DNA of 64,000 nt from Anseranas semipalmata (lineage: Eukaryota; Chordata; Aves; Anseriformes; Anseranatidae): contig VXAA01003843.1 in the NCBI GenBank assembly GCA_013399115.1, forward strand, positions 522,263 to 586,262. Direction: 5' to 3'. The translations under genes were made by a program, and so were the position numbers. The notes under the pieces are model-generated. The model saw only the letters and a list, made by a program, of their open reading frames with translations, was not told the origin of the DNA and made no database searches. This document shows, piece by piece, positions 36,844 through 50,115 of the stretch. Positions within the stretch are counted from its first letter, which is position 1. Each line of letters begins with the position of its first letter.

Positions 36844-39530
36844 CAAAAAAGAAAAACAAAGAGAATAGAGAGCTGAGCATTAATCTGAAAGAAATGCCAG
36901 TAAACCGTCACTGAAAACAGCAAACAGCACAGGCTGGTTGCCTTCAGTACCTCCACATGAAAGCACAAATTTGGAGAGAAACCAACCATTGTAACACTAA
37001 CAGTAGTTTGCCCTTCAATAAATCCATGCTAACGAGAGTGTAGCTTTTGAATGTATCTTTGTTATCATTATTCTTATCTAGCAGGTGAGGAAACCGAGAT
37101 TCTTGGTATAAGGGAGTTCTGTAGAATAAGAGGGAAAATGTTCTTTATTACCCTATACAGCTTTGGTAAGTTGTTTGCCTCCTTTCCTTATCAAGCCTAT
37201 GGACTGTCAGCTGTTGGAGAAATGCCAGTTTATTTAGTTTTAATAAAACATGGAGAGTTTTAACAATAGGTCAGTGGATATTCCCTCTATGGAACATCAC
37301 CAGTTTGTCTATTTATGGAAGCAGACTTTAGGAATTTTGTAAAAATGTAGCTACTTTGAAGATAAGACAAAGCAATCAAAACCACCCAAAGTCAGCTGAA
37401 TAATTTTTAAAGACTGAGCCTAAGATAACAGGGGTGGATTGGAAGGGATTTAGATTTGGTATCTTACTAACAAATCCATCAGTGTTTTTCTATTTCCTCT
37501 GAAAACCTTTAAATGAGATTAATAGAGTTGATCTGTTTTATGTCTAACTCAGTCTTCAACTCACTCTCCCTCTGACAAAGCCATTAACTTGGATAAGACT
37601 TACAGTACTTGCAGTCCTGATTTTTCCTACATCTGCCTTGCAGGTTGCATGCTTGACCTGTATCTGTACTATTGGCTGAAATATCTGTAAGGTCTATCCT
37701 CTTTTATAAGGCTGGTAATCACACTAGATTTACAGATTTGCCTACATATTAAAATAACACAAGTTGTTAAAAATCTTTCCCCGGGCAAGGTCTATTACAT
37801 TCTAGAAACTATGCATTTAATCCCTGTTCCTGCAAACAAAATATATTTATTCATTTAAAAATAATAATAATAATAGCATTCACTGTTTGAAACTCATTTC
37901 AGAAAGAATACCATTGATTGGAAGCCTTTTAAAAACAAAGGTCTGTGTTGGAAAGATACTTGTAATAGAAAGTATTATTAATTTCACTTAGCATTTGATC
38001 AGTTATGATCAGCTGATTCATCATTTCTAATATGACAGCTTATCTTGCTACTTTTAAAAAAGGGAGAGGCCAAACAGCTGACCCTACAAACTGTTACCTC
38101 CAACAACTGCTATGCTGCCAAGTTGTGGGTGGAGTATTTCTCTTATTTTCCATATTGCTTAATATCTGATATACAGCTCAAGTTTAATGACTTGGGAGTG
38201 CTTGGCAAGTATTATATCTAAAAATGGAAGTGTCACAAAACCTACAGTATTTCTCATAACATTCCTGCATCACCCATGATTTCCCTATGGAGTTAAATTT
38301 GAGCACTGATGTTAATGGCTTAATATCAAGACTGCAGATCCAGGTGTGCTTTGTGTAGTTTCGCTCTGGAATGGGTAGTGCTGGGGAATGTAATGCAGAG
38401 CCAGTCACATGTTGCTTCATTCATACGTACATTTTTTACCGAAGCAGATTGTCTTTCTCCAACCTATTCTCTTCAATCTATTAAGCTCTGTCTATAGCTA
38501 TTAGTTCAAGTACAGCTTGAGTAGAAGATCTAGCAGAAGATCTATTGTTTCCAATATTTGAATCTTTCCGGTACTTCTTGAGTACAGATCTGTTGCTTCC
38601 AGTAGCCCATCTGCACGAGACTGGGCTGGGTGCCTGAAGATGGCTTGGTTTACTGCTAACTTAGGGATCCCTACATCGCATTGATGGTTAAGGGAAGCAA
38701 AGATGACAAGCCGGCGGTGGGTGTGACTGGGAGAATTAAGAGGCACGCGGAACACAAACAACACAAGGAAACACACATTGCTCGTCTTGGTTCAACCAAC
38801 TTCTTTTGGTTGAATCCAACTCAAAGCAACTTCTACGATGGATCCCTTTTTGATCAGTTCTAATAATACAAACACTGTAAAACACATAAAAAGTCATTTC
38901 TTACAAAGCACGTGGGGGGGCTGACTATGGTATCAATTTCAGTGAAAATGTATGGATATAAAGTGCTGTTTTCAAGCAGAGAAGGCAATTTCAGCATGCC
39001 TTTAAGATTAGTTCAGCATCAGCATTATGAAACTTCTGTCCAAATCCTCAACTTCATATCAACAATCTTTGATTATATTTACCTTGAGGATTTTCACTCT
39101 TCACAGGTTTGAAATGCATAAATTATATGTTTCATGTTGGTATTCAAAATGATTTAATCAAGTGCTCATTATCAATTAAGCATATTCATCAGTCAACGTT
39201 CTTAAAACTTTCTCACTATCAAAAATTAACTTGTGGTGCTATTTTAAGATCCTACAGTAGCAGAATATCTCCATGTACTGATCCCTGTATTATAGAAGCA
39301 GCGGCAAAAATGTTCTAAACAGTCCTAGTAGTGTCAAAAATAGATATGCTAATAACTTGTGTCCTTCTGTTTGTCCCCTGTGAAACTGAGTATGTTCATT
39401 CATCTGACTATAGCTTGCCATAAATGACATGAAATATATCTACAAAGTAAAAATTGGCAACATCTCTGCTTTAGCTTACTTTGCACACTGAGGAAAAAAA
39501 AAATCCTTATCATATTTGTATCAGAAATAA

Positions 39531-39595
39531 AATTTCACTCCTGTTGACATCAATAGAAAATTCTGAACAGCTTCAGCTGAGCCAGGCTTAAATTT
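39531..39595 (+). mobile_element. Possible ancient repeat fragment
   Basis: actcctgttgacatcaatag with a following cttcagctgagccagg stretch resembles the TCCTGTTGACTTCAATGG..CAGCTGAG.CAGG word set of old amniote palindromic repeats. Tentative. Confidence 0.3.
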
Positions 39596-39732
39596 CAGAA
39601 GTTTGGCGTATGACAGATAACAACTTTTCTCTCTGAATCACGTTCTGTAAAGCACTGAGGTAGCTTCTGGTTTTTATCAAAGGTACCAGCTACATGGCCA
39701 GATCAAAGCTAACCTGGCCATTGTCATAATAA

Positions 39733-39770
39733 TTATTAATTAGGTATTAGTTGTTATTAATTAGGTATTA
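39733..39770. repeat. Tandem duplication, 17 bp exact
   Basis: ttattaattaggtatta occurs at 39733-39749 and again at 39754-39770 (21-bp period). Confidence 0.95.
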
Positions 39771-42700
39771 TTCTTCAAATCCATGTTTTGCTTGAACTTG
39801 CCACCATAGTGCCTCAGAGAAGTTGTTTACCTCTGGTTTCCACATGCAAGTCTGGTAAAAACTTTTTGAGCACCTCAGAAGGTGATTTAAAAAGTCACTC
39901 TAAATATGAAAATTATCTATCAGAAAGAGATTTTCTTAATTGTTAATTTTCTGGTATTGGGGATGTTCATCCTGTTTTCCTTAAGGCATAAATATAAAGG
40001 CCTAAATATAGAACTTTGATTCCTTGTGTAATCATTGTTTATAAAACAGGCTTCTGGATAGGTGCTTCAATTCATTCTTTGGAGAATCTGTTAAGTGCAT
40101 AGGGAGTTTTGCTCCTAATTAAATCATGTAAATTAGAGGCGTAAAGTTTGGCAGTGTGATAACATCCCATTGCGGCTAGCCTGGCCTTAAATGCTCTGAA
40201 CAGCAGACTCCCAAAACTTTGTTTGGGATGTATTTCACAGGCCACTTTACCATGGGGTCAACAGTTTTGCCTGATATTTAATGAAAATTTGCTTTCTTTA
40301 TTCTGTCACATTACACTTGACTCTGTAGGTTTGCTAACTTATGTCTTTAAGGATCACTAATGCTAGTGTACTGTGAGGATAAACATGAGTGGTAAATGGT
40401 GAAGACTGAAAAACTTTTTGTAACAAACCACCCACGCATGTACATATATTATATGGAGAGACATACATATGGTGTACATGTACATAATAGTTGCAAAGTT
40501 AATCTTTAACACCTATTCCAGTCCCAGGACAGCTTTGGGATTATTTTTGATTGCTTTTTAAGATCATTCAGTACACAATCTACTGTGTGACAATCATATA
40601 AAACTGTGTCAGACTCAGGCAGTGACTTTAATTGTAGCACAAATGTAATGTGACACGAACAATGCACCCTGGTGTTCCGAGGAATAACACAATGTGTCAC
40701 AGTGGCAATGTGTAAATTAGGCTTCTCCAAGTACCATTGTTATGGAAAATATGGCCTTCAGATGAAGCTAGTGCACAGCAGCCCAGGAATCTGAGCTGCG
40801 GAGTGAGCCCTGTCCTGTGATTTGCAAGTGTTTTTGTCTGCACTGAATTCTTTTCCATGATCTCTAAATGATTTTAAAATGCTACTAACTGACCTGGATA
40901 GACTTCAAAAGATTTTAATCATATTTTTGTTCTAAAGGCATTGAAATGTGCTGAAAAATTACCAGACTATAGATATCTTTTTTTCTAACTGAGGTGTACT
41001 TAATCTGCCAGAGACTTAGCTTGTTCTGCATTTTCAGAATTTGTCTTCCTTTTTCTTACTCCCCTATTTACACATCTGTAAGTATACATACACATGTAAG
41101 CATTTTAACTTGTGTGTATACCACATGTATATGTTTTACTTTGAATTGAAAGTTATACAAATCAGATCTTCCCCGGTGTTTCTAAAACTTGAAAGGATGG
41201 ATATTCATTTAGCATTTTGAAGGATGCAGTAATTGGATGTCTCTTGCATGATGGCATGTAACATTTAAATTGCATCCATCTCTGAGTATATGCTAATGCC
41301 TAATGCTTCGATCTGTGGGATAGTTATAGACTATATATGGTCAGGTGGGTGTTTTGTTTTTATTAAAAAGATTTTGTTGTGTGCTTGGAGTTTTGCTAAC
41401 AAGCTTCCACTGTCTGTAGTCCATAATTAGTTGATATTTAGTGGACTGTGATCTTTGCATGCAACAGTCATTTAGTTCTAGGGAGCACTGTAATCTTAGA
41501 GCTTGATGAAATGTTATTACAATTCAGGTTCATCAATTTCTCTAATTAATCTGATAGATTAGAAAGAATTTGTGAAGCTCAAATGGAAAATCAGAACAAC
41601 AAAGTTATTGAAAAATCAGTAAACTGTGGAAAAAGATCTGCAAACATGTTCCTCTAAAATACAAGGAAAGTGGGTCCTGTACCACAGTCACAAACCTGGA
41701 CTTAGTGGAAAATTTTGTCTCCACAGCCTGGAGCTGAACCAACCTTAATGAACTTAGTTCAACCTCACAGTTACTGAAGTCACTTACATAATGTCTTTTC
41801 TCTGGTCTTGCTTTCCATTCTTTTGCTATTGAAAGTCAAATATATTTCAACTCTTTAGCGTATTATAGGTGAGAGTTGAAGTAACCGGTTTAATGTGAAA
41901 TTCAGAAAGGCGCCTGAGCCCAGCACTCTTGGCCAAAGCCACTGAGGATGTTTAAGAAGTAACAGCCAACTCTGCATGGCTCTAGAAGCTTCAAAAGCCT
42001 TTTCATGCCATTAGTATGCCCATGATAACAGTTGGTGCTAAAGATCCAACATCCACACTATACGTATTCTGGTCATTTGACTTTGTACTGATTACAGGCT
42101 AGTCCTGGGAACTAAATATCTATTAGTAAGTGGGGTGCATTGGTGCATTCCTAAACCACATCTACTGGTTTAGTTTAATCTGAAAGGAATCCAGTTTGTG
42201 TACACCCAAAGAGTAAACCACAGAGTGATAAAGTGGAGGTAACTGGAAGCTTCTCTTTAAAGAATGCTCCTGTTCCAAAATAAAGCATCAAGGCAGACTT
42301 ATCCATTGTGTCTCCTTTCAGACCTCACTTTGTTAAAATAGACCAATCCAGCTCAGAAGCTTTCTGATTTCTACGTCATGATCACATAGCTTCACCATGC
42401 TGGAGAGATTCATACTTGTAACTTGTTAATATCTATTCTCTATTTTCACAAATATCATCTCCTTGTCAAAATTAGAGCCACTACTCAATTCTGTAATGCC
42501 ACTCTAGTTTCAGAATATTCTTTGAGGCTCTTTGTGGTCCCACCAATATTCCCAGTGAGCGGAATCTCCACACAGATGCCAGTACGCTCCACACAAGCCA
42601 GCATTCAGGGCTTGCTGAGTTCGGTGTTTCCCCATCCTAACCAGACTGGACCAATCATGAACTCTGGACCTGTGCACAAACTACTCTGGACCTCAGAGTG

Positions 42701-45546
42701 CATTTCTGGGCCCACTGAAGACAGAAATGTATCCGCAGCCTATCTGTGTTCCACCATCATAATTATGCTCTCCAGACTGTGTGGAAGTGGTGATTATTGA
42801 GTTCCTCAGATGTACTGAAAGAACTCAGAATTACTCCTTGCGCCAGAGGTGTTCATTTAATTAATACTGTCAAACAGGCAGTAGCGTCCTATTGCAGAAT
42901 AATCTGATTTCAATTATACTGCAGTCAGGGCCCCACAAGACTGCAGAACATCCCCATTTCTGCAGATTACTCAAAATATCACCATAACTTTGTGTATTTT
43001 TGTTTGTCCTTTTGTGTGGTTTTATGTCAGAGATGCAAGATAGGGTTATTTTTTTCCACAAAGGGCTTCATGGAATGAATTACTGAGATAGTAGCCATGT
43101 TTGAAATATGTTAAAAGATTTCTAGAACCTTAATTTTGTCAATTGACATTCACTGTTAATACCAGTCCCCTCTGTCAAGCAACTCACCCAGCCTTGAGGA
43201 AGCACTTTGTGCCAGGATAATCTCTTCATCAAAATGTAGATGTTTGTGTTTCATGTTCTACAGCAGCAACATACAGAACTTAGGGAAATTACTTGATTAC
43301 AATGAATTAAAGAAATATTGACCACTAACAAATAATAGAAAACATTAAAATATGTATGGGCTTCCTTGGTATAACGTGCATTGATATAACACATGCAGAA
43401 AATTTAATTGGAGCAATAATTTTATGCTGGCAAAACTTGTTGACTCTAAGGAAAGTAAAATTGCATAGTAAAGCAGATAAGGAATTTCTGTGGTAAGACT
43501 AAATGACTGGGTGGTTGTGAACAACGGGGTGGCTTGTACCTCCAGGAGCAACCACATTAGTCACTTCATATACATTCTTGGGTATCAAGATGTTTTGTTT
43601 AATTACATCATGTATACTCCAGCAAACACTGAAGTAAATGTTTGATTAATTTTGTTTTGTAGTTTTCACTGCATTCAAGCCTGTCTCCTACAAAAGGAAA
43701 CAAACAAAAAAAGCCTCATTCATACCAAGAACATATTTAAGTAATTTAGAATTAGGTGTATGCCTTCCCTAAGAAAGATGTTATTTTACAGAGGCTGTCC
43801 AAAGGTAGGGGATTTTTTTTTTCTAATTGAGTACTTAGTCTGTAGTATGAGGATAAACTTAACTTGTTGGTTAAGGTGATGCAGTAATCTAGCTTTTTTT
43901 TTTTCTCTGCAGATATATTAAAAACATGTTTTTTTTTTCTCTTGATAAGTGTAGTTCATCATGCAGCAGAAATCCAAGAGGTACAATATGTAGTTGTACA
44001 GGCAACGCAAATAGCAAGCTAAGTAGAACAAAACTGCATTTCACTATTTCTTAAGTCTTTCCATAAGTCATTTTCTGCCTTCCTATCTGTCTGTCATCCC
44101 AGAAAAACAACTCTTCTAGTTTAAACTAGAGTTCCAAGCCAAACAACAATCCAATGTTGTGGTTTTAACAATTACTCTCTTATCTTTTTTCCTCTGAAAG
44201 AGCAGTACCAGAGGAAAACATGGTGAATTACTGGTTGCCACACCTTCTTACACTGCAAGGATAGATGTTCACTATGTTTATATCTAAAGTGAAAGGCACA
44301 GGAATGCATCTCAGATAGTGGCACTAGGAGACCAGCCTCTAAAGGTGACTTAGAAACCATTTGCTATCTTTTCCATTTGCTTAAAAAGGGATGACATGTA
44401 AAAGAATTATACGATGAGCCACATTCTCTGAACATGCCTGCCTTTGAACTGCTCAAAGTTCTTTTGCAATGGTATCGTTATTATGCTCACTAATAGTGTA
44501 CCCATTCCTCATTGTGATTCTGCCCATGAAGCTTTTTTTCTGGATTAGTGTTTTTTTTTTTTTTCTTCATGAACATTTCTCAGAGTAAGACAATTCAGTT
44601 TAAGAATTAAAATGCTCCTTAAAAAAAAAAATGCTCATTTTTTATGTACAATACAGCAAAGAATGTCTCTGAAATACTACGCTTTTATGATGGACTTTAA
44701 CTAGAAAGGGACATGACATATTTTGCTTTTTGCAATGCTTATGATAATTTCAGAATTGCAGTGAGAAAGCGAATGGATGGAAGATTAATGTGCTTCTAAG
44801 CTGAGAGAGAGTTTAATGAGTTTCTCTACAAATGTGTGAATTCCCTAACATTTACTATTGGTGGCACACACAAACATCAGCCATATCCGTAGTTAGTATC
44901 TAGCACTCTTCTCTGATAAGACTCAGAGATTGATCTGAAATCCCTGTAAGCTTTTCCACAGTCTTCCTAAAACTTTGAGTCAGACTTTATCTGGACATCT
45001 GACTTGTTTTTCTTCTCTAGCTAGGATTTCAGAGTCTAACATTAAGGATTATTTCTGTATTCAGAGAAGCCAGACTATTAATATCCATATATATTATTGT
45101 TATGGAAAAAGACCAAAAAAAGAACAAGTTGTATCGTAATTAGATAATGATTTCATAGTAAAATCATATTTTCGAAAAATAAAAGAAAAATTCATTTGAT
45201 TGTCTCCACTGATCTCAAATAAACTTTGCAAAGATTGTTAGTAAATATAGAAAATAAACACTAATTAAAATATATGAAAAGCTAACAGCAAGTGAACAAT
45301 TCCAGTAATACAGGGAAAAATTTTAGTAACAGAAATGGTATATACGATTAATGCTTGTATAATGTAACCTCATCGTTTCATAACACAGGCATAAAGGGGT
45401 ATTCAGTTCCATTATAATACTCTGTTGTGAAATGTGACAGCTGAAATTACTTCAGTGACCCCCATCCAATAGGACACGGGTCTGAATATTCAGAAAGTGA
45501 TTCTTATGCAAGTTTTTGTATTATTAGATCTACCTGATATACGCCG

Positions 45547-45586
45547 TCCATTTCATAAATACTGTATCCATTTCATAAATACTCTG
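45547..45586. repeat. Tandem duplication, 20-bp unit
   Basis: tccatttcataaatactgta followed at once by a near-identical copy ending actctg. Confidence 0.95.
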
Positions 45587-45678
45587 TGTTCTCTCCTATT
45601 TTTCAAATCAATTTCTTCTTATCTTACTCTTTCTGTTGGCAATTGTTGTCTCCAGAATACAGTGATAAGAACATAGAG

Positions 45679-45704
45679 AAAATGTAATGACAAAATGTAA
45701 TGAC
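45679..45704. repeat. Tandem duplication, 13-bp unit exact
   Basis: aaaatgtaatgac twice without spacer. Confidence 0.95.
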
Positions 45705-46683
45705 AACAGTGCAGAGGGTAGGGTGGTAAACACTCCAATCATAAGCCAGGCAATAAAGAAAGAAAGAAGGAAGGACATTCTTTTAAATGCCTTAAAGAAT
45801 CAAAATAAAGAGCACAGGCAAGCCCTTCTTCTACCTTTTAAACAAGGAAAGTGGAGCAGGTGTCTTACACCAAACACCGCCAACAACAAAGTAAACAAAA
45901 TGTTAGATAGTAAGATCATAAGCAAGCCATACAGCTACAGAACGGGATTGACGTTCCTAGTTCAGCCTCCACACTTTTGCAGATAATAGATTAACCTCTT
46001 TAGCTCACATACAGGGAGCTTTTCTGCTCGGCTCCGAATCTTTTAACTTGAGGAAGACAGAAAAAAAATGAATAACCAAAGAAACATTCTGAAGGGTTCA
46101 CAGTTTCTGCAGGAGTAAAACACAGTTGTACAGGAAGAAGGGGCACTGGCAGTCATGAGTTTGGCTTTGCTAGTCCAAGTAGCCTTCTCATTTGAGAAAT
46201 TCCTTTCCTCCTCACCCATCACTCCATCTGTGGTAAATCATTTCACTAGCTGCTGCACAAGGTTATTAAAATCTCAAAATATGCCACAATGCACACAGAA
46301 ATTCACCAGCAACAAGGAGAGCACAAGGAGTTGAAAAGGCAAAGCAACCACCACATCCATCTCACCAGGACTATGTGAATAATTTGTCATGATTAATTTA
46401 GTGACTGAATATATTTTTTGTGTTCAGAAATAGCATCCAAATAAACTCCAGCTTTCTGTGAATCCATATACCATCTGAAAGTAGGCTCTGTACAATTTTT
46501 TGCAAATATTCTTCAGATCCTCTGCTGGTTCATGAGCATTCCTTTGTGACTATTCAGTATTCGAGTTTGCCATCTCTTCAAGAAATAAGCATTACAGTTT
46601 CTGTCACATTACACAATTAGAAAATATCTCAGTGTCTTTTTTTGTATAAATAACCACAATTATGCATTATTAACTAGTATCAT
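45705..46683. other. Unique non-coding DNA
   Basis: A 99-codon lysine-rich frame at 45687-45986 has no recognised domain. Nothing else seen. Confidence 0.6.
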
Positions 46684-46775
46684 TATCTACTAACAGGTGG
46701 TGCCTACCTACTACTCTATGCACTAACCTACTAATCTACCTACTAACCTATTAACACCTACTAATAGTTGTTAAT
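46684..46775. repeat. Degenerate CTACTAAC/CCTA repeat tract
   Basis: Words ctactaac, cctacctactac, cactaacctactaat, ctacctactaacc and cacctactaat follow each other for about 90 bp. This suggests an old tandem array with an approximately 8-12 bp unit. Confidence 0.8.
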
Positions 46776-49100
46776 CACATACCTAACACACTGCAATACA
46801 GACACCTTAGACTGTATACTTTCCAGGGCACATTACTGTGAATACTGGGGCGCTGTGAGAACACATTTCACATAAACTGTGGCTCTAGACTGGTTATCTC
46901 CTTTCTCTCCTGGCTTCTGAACCTTCTTTACTGGGAGCAGCAACAGACTTGGTCCAGTTTTCTTCCTGTCTTCCCCCAGTCAGCAGTGACAACTTCAGCT
47001 GCAAGTTGGGGGCTGTGCAACTTGCACCCATTTTGTCTGACCCAGAGATAATTTCATCATCACTGCTATTCTATGCGAGAGAACACCAGCAGCCATAATA
47101 AGTGCATGTGTACATAGTAACGCCAAGTTACATATCCCTGTAATCCCACCTGCCCGGGAATTGCCAGCTTTCCCTCCCCACTAGTCATGCCAGTATCTTC
47201 CCACTTACCACCGCACCACAGAGTAGCACCTTGGTATCGCTCTAGAACACACTGCACTCCTCAGTCCCACATTCTTAGCATCTTTCCAGTCTCCAAAGCC
47301 TTCAGTGATTATCACTTCAGGCAGGGGGGCCTGGTGACATCTGTATCCTACCTGTCCTTCTTACCAAGTCTCCTCAGCCACTATCATTTTAGTTACGTTC
47401 ATGGCCATCTTCACACAGATCCCCTACCCACACTCAGCGTTTTGCAGACACTGTGATAATGTGCTCACCTAAATATTTACCACGCACATTCCCAGTGACT
47501 ATCCCACAACCACTCCCTCAACCCAGTATCGCTCCAGCTCACAGGCAGCATACAGTCAGCTCCTCCCACTCTGAAGGGCTATGTAAAGAAAAGCAAGTGT
47601 TACCTCACAGTAATAAGCAAGGTATGATTAATATTTTCTTTATGCTTAATCTAGTCAGCTCACTGGGTGACATAACTTGTCAATATATAGATTCATATTC
47701 CCACATAGCTTTTTGTTCTGAGGGAAAAACAACCTGTTTTCAGTGCAACTAGTATGCAAATACCTTGCTTGTGGGTGCCTACTGATCACCTTACCTGTGG
47801 GGCAGAAAACATGAGAATTTTCTCTAGCATTTCTCAGCTACAGAAAGACTAGGAAACCCCATTAGAGGCATTTCCAGGCATACAGTTGGTAATTGTCCTT
47901 CTCCCAGTCCCAGCTGAAAGAATTTGAAGGCTGGATGCTTTAAGTAGAGGTGTAACTCACCTGCCTGGCTCAGCGACACAAATGAAAATGTGTGATGGGC
48001 AGCTTGTGGCTAAGCAGCTGCTGGATGTGATAGTAATGTCTCTGCTTTTGTTTAAGATGCTTAAGTCACCTCAAAAGTATGGCCAAGCTGAAAGAGACAA
48101 AGCTGTTGAGAAAAGAGAAGAAAACAAACAAACAAACAAAGCCAAGTGATGCACAGAAAAAGGAAAAAAAAATTGGTGCTTGGTGCTTCTTATACTCTCC
48201 CTCATGAGTCTAATTCATTGCAGCTGCTTTGACACAACAAATCAATCATTAAGCTTCTCCTACAGAACAGATGGCCAAAGAGTAGAAATGGTGGAGGAAA
48301 ATGGATTTAACAATTAAGTCTATACTGCTGAGAACTTTCTTTGTAGGATTCATCCAACTCACGCCAAACAACCAAAATCTTAACACAAACCTCAGAGAAT
48401 ATGGGATATATATTCCCCCACTAATGTAATCCACACCTTTTTACTCCTATTTTTTTGGCAGACATGCTCCCTTCACCTTAAAGAGAAGTTCATGAAATTA
48501 AATGCTTCTATGGAAAGTCCACATCTGGGTCACGGTTTATAGGCTGTCTTTTTTTGTGCTGTTAAGATGATACCTTGTCAGCCACATGAATGATTAGACA
48601 CATGTGCAAGCAACCAGGCACATTCAGGCAAGGCATACTTGTCAGCCAGGGAGTCTTTGCAGTGATTTATTTGAATTTAGGGTTCACTCCTGTTTTCTGT
48701 GCCAATTTCAAAGAAAATTACAAACATATATATTCATCAGCCTCTGTCAATAGAGGGACAGAATGAGGAACTAAATAAGAATTTAAGTTGATCGAAAATC
48801 AGAAAACAAATTGAATAGTCTAATAAATACAGTGTTTTTTGTAAATTATGACTTTCCATGAATTTGGCATACTGATTGATAACATTTATTTCTGATTTTC
48901 TTATCCCTTAGAGGTATGTTTGTGATCCCAGGCATGCTTGCTTTAGAGTAAAACATACTAATATTTAGATCACTTTTATTTTACATTCAGATCAAAAATC
49001 AAATGTACGACTGCGTTAGATTTAGATCATCCCTGGGGTTATGATATTTTTGTTTGAAGTCCATTTGAGTAAGGAATACATATTTATATAGCCCTGAAGT
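46776..49100. other. Unique non-coding DNA, C-richer at 46900-47580
   Basis: Higher C content on the plus strand at 46900-47580 gives chance frames of 89 and 99 codons. An (AAAC)n tract lies at 48121-48140. No gene or repeat recognised. Confidence 0.6.
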
Positions 49101-49150
49101 AGTCAGGCAGTTGGACTAGATGATCTTTGAAGGTCCCTTCTAACTGAGTT
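49101..49150 (+). mobile_element. CR1 3' end, heavily 5'-truncated
   Basis: The segment containing ttggactagatgatctttga (49111-49130), followed by aggtcccttctaactgag, is the diagnostic last ~50 bases of avian CR1 elements, in plus orientation. It is followed directly by a short tandem array, the normal CR1 configuration, although the array here is a plain ATTCT pentamer rather than the common 8-bp ATTCTATG type. Sequence before about 49101 is not recognisable as CR1, so the insertion is truncated to little more than its 3' end. Confidence 0.85.
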
Positions 49151-49197
49151 ATTCTATTCTATTCTATTCTACTCTATTCTATTCTATTCTATTCTAT
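49151..49197 (+). repeat. (ATTCT)n pentanucleotide array
   Basis: About nine tandem ATTCT units with one altered unit (actct, 49171-49175) follow the CR1 3' end without a gap. The array probably grew from the terminal repeat of the CR1 insertion. Confidence 0.95.
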
Positions 49198-49710
49198 TTC
49201 AAGCCTCTCCAAAGGTTCTTCATGCTCTTGTTGATCAAGTTCAAAGGACAGAATTGGAACCACACTGTAGCATTTACTACTGAGTACTCATTGGGGTTCT
49301 ATGGTCTTCAGTTATGATAATCACTGTCTGTCTGACCTACTCACGTGGCCCAAATAACTGTAGGATCTAAACATCTCACAAATTCAGATTTATCCCTCCT
49401 CTTATAACCTACTAGAACATTATGTTCCTGTTTTTTAAGGTTGGGAAACAGAAGAATTTGAGGAAAGAAAAAAAAGAATTGTTAATGACCAAAAAAACCT
49501 TTTAATGTTAGAATGGAAACTGCTGTCCAGATCAAGAGAAATATAAGTGCCCAATTGCTTTTGATTTTAACAGAAAACAAGATACTGAATTGGGTTAAGA
49601 ACAGTTTACAGCAATATTCATTTGGTATTAATGAATGTGAAGTAAGAAGCAGTACTTAAAGACTTACAGAAATAAAAGTTTTCTTAATAAAACTCCACAT
49701 AATTAAGTAT

Positions 49711-49728
49711 ATAATAATATATTATTAT
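49711..49728. repeat. 18-bp perfect AT palindrome
   Basis: ataataatatattattat is identical to its reverse complement. Confidence 0.9.
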
Positions 49729-50099
49729 GTTTCCAGGTTTTGCATATATAAAGTTCAGGTGAAAGGAGGAAGACAAAGGTTAGAAGTGCAGACTGGGGCC
49801 CACTAAAGAATAGCAATTGCAGTTTACCTCTCAGAGTTCTCTCTTCTTCCTTTTTCCTGGATGGTGAAAGGATTGCTTTACAGACAGGGTCAAGAAATGA
49901 AAACAGAATATGTAACTTACATTTGCAAATGTCAGCTCCATACATCACCGAACATCCAGCAGTTCAAATACCCCCTTTAGCTTCCCCTTCATGTTTCAAT
50001 GTCATTCTCATTTACTTGTGTTGTAGCCTCACATGCACTCAATGTACACAACAGTCACTCTCCGTGTCTCCAGTCTTTGCACGCTTGTGCGCTGTGTAA

Positions 50100-50115
50100 A
50101 TACACGCACGCGCAT
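50100..50115. repeat. Alternating purine-pyrimidine stretch with CpGs
   Basis: atacacgcacgcgcat alternates perfectly for 16 bases, making it one of few CpG-dense words in the window and a possible Z-DNA former. Confidence 0.75.

Larger units (their letters stand above)
36844..45546. other. Unique AT-rich non-coding DNA
   Basis: Contains an (AAT)n tract at 37857-37875, a hairpin at 38791-38814 (ttcaaccaa/ttggttgaa), a 17-bp tandem duplication at 39733-39770, a hairpin at 42151-42173 (ctaaacca/tggtttag) and a 16-bp perfect palindrome at 44115-44130. The 125-codon frame at 42423-42800 shows no domain. No gene recognised. Confidence 0.65.

Noticed and set aside
42423..42800. 125-codon plus-strand frame
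   Set aside because: Longest frame in the window, but no domain, no splice or Kozak context, and within chance expectation for 64 kb in six frames.
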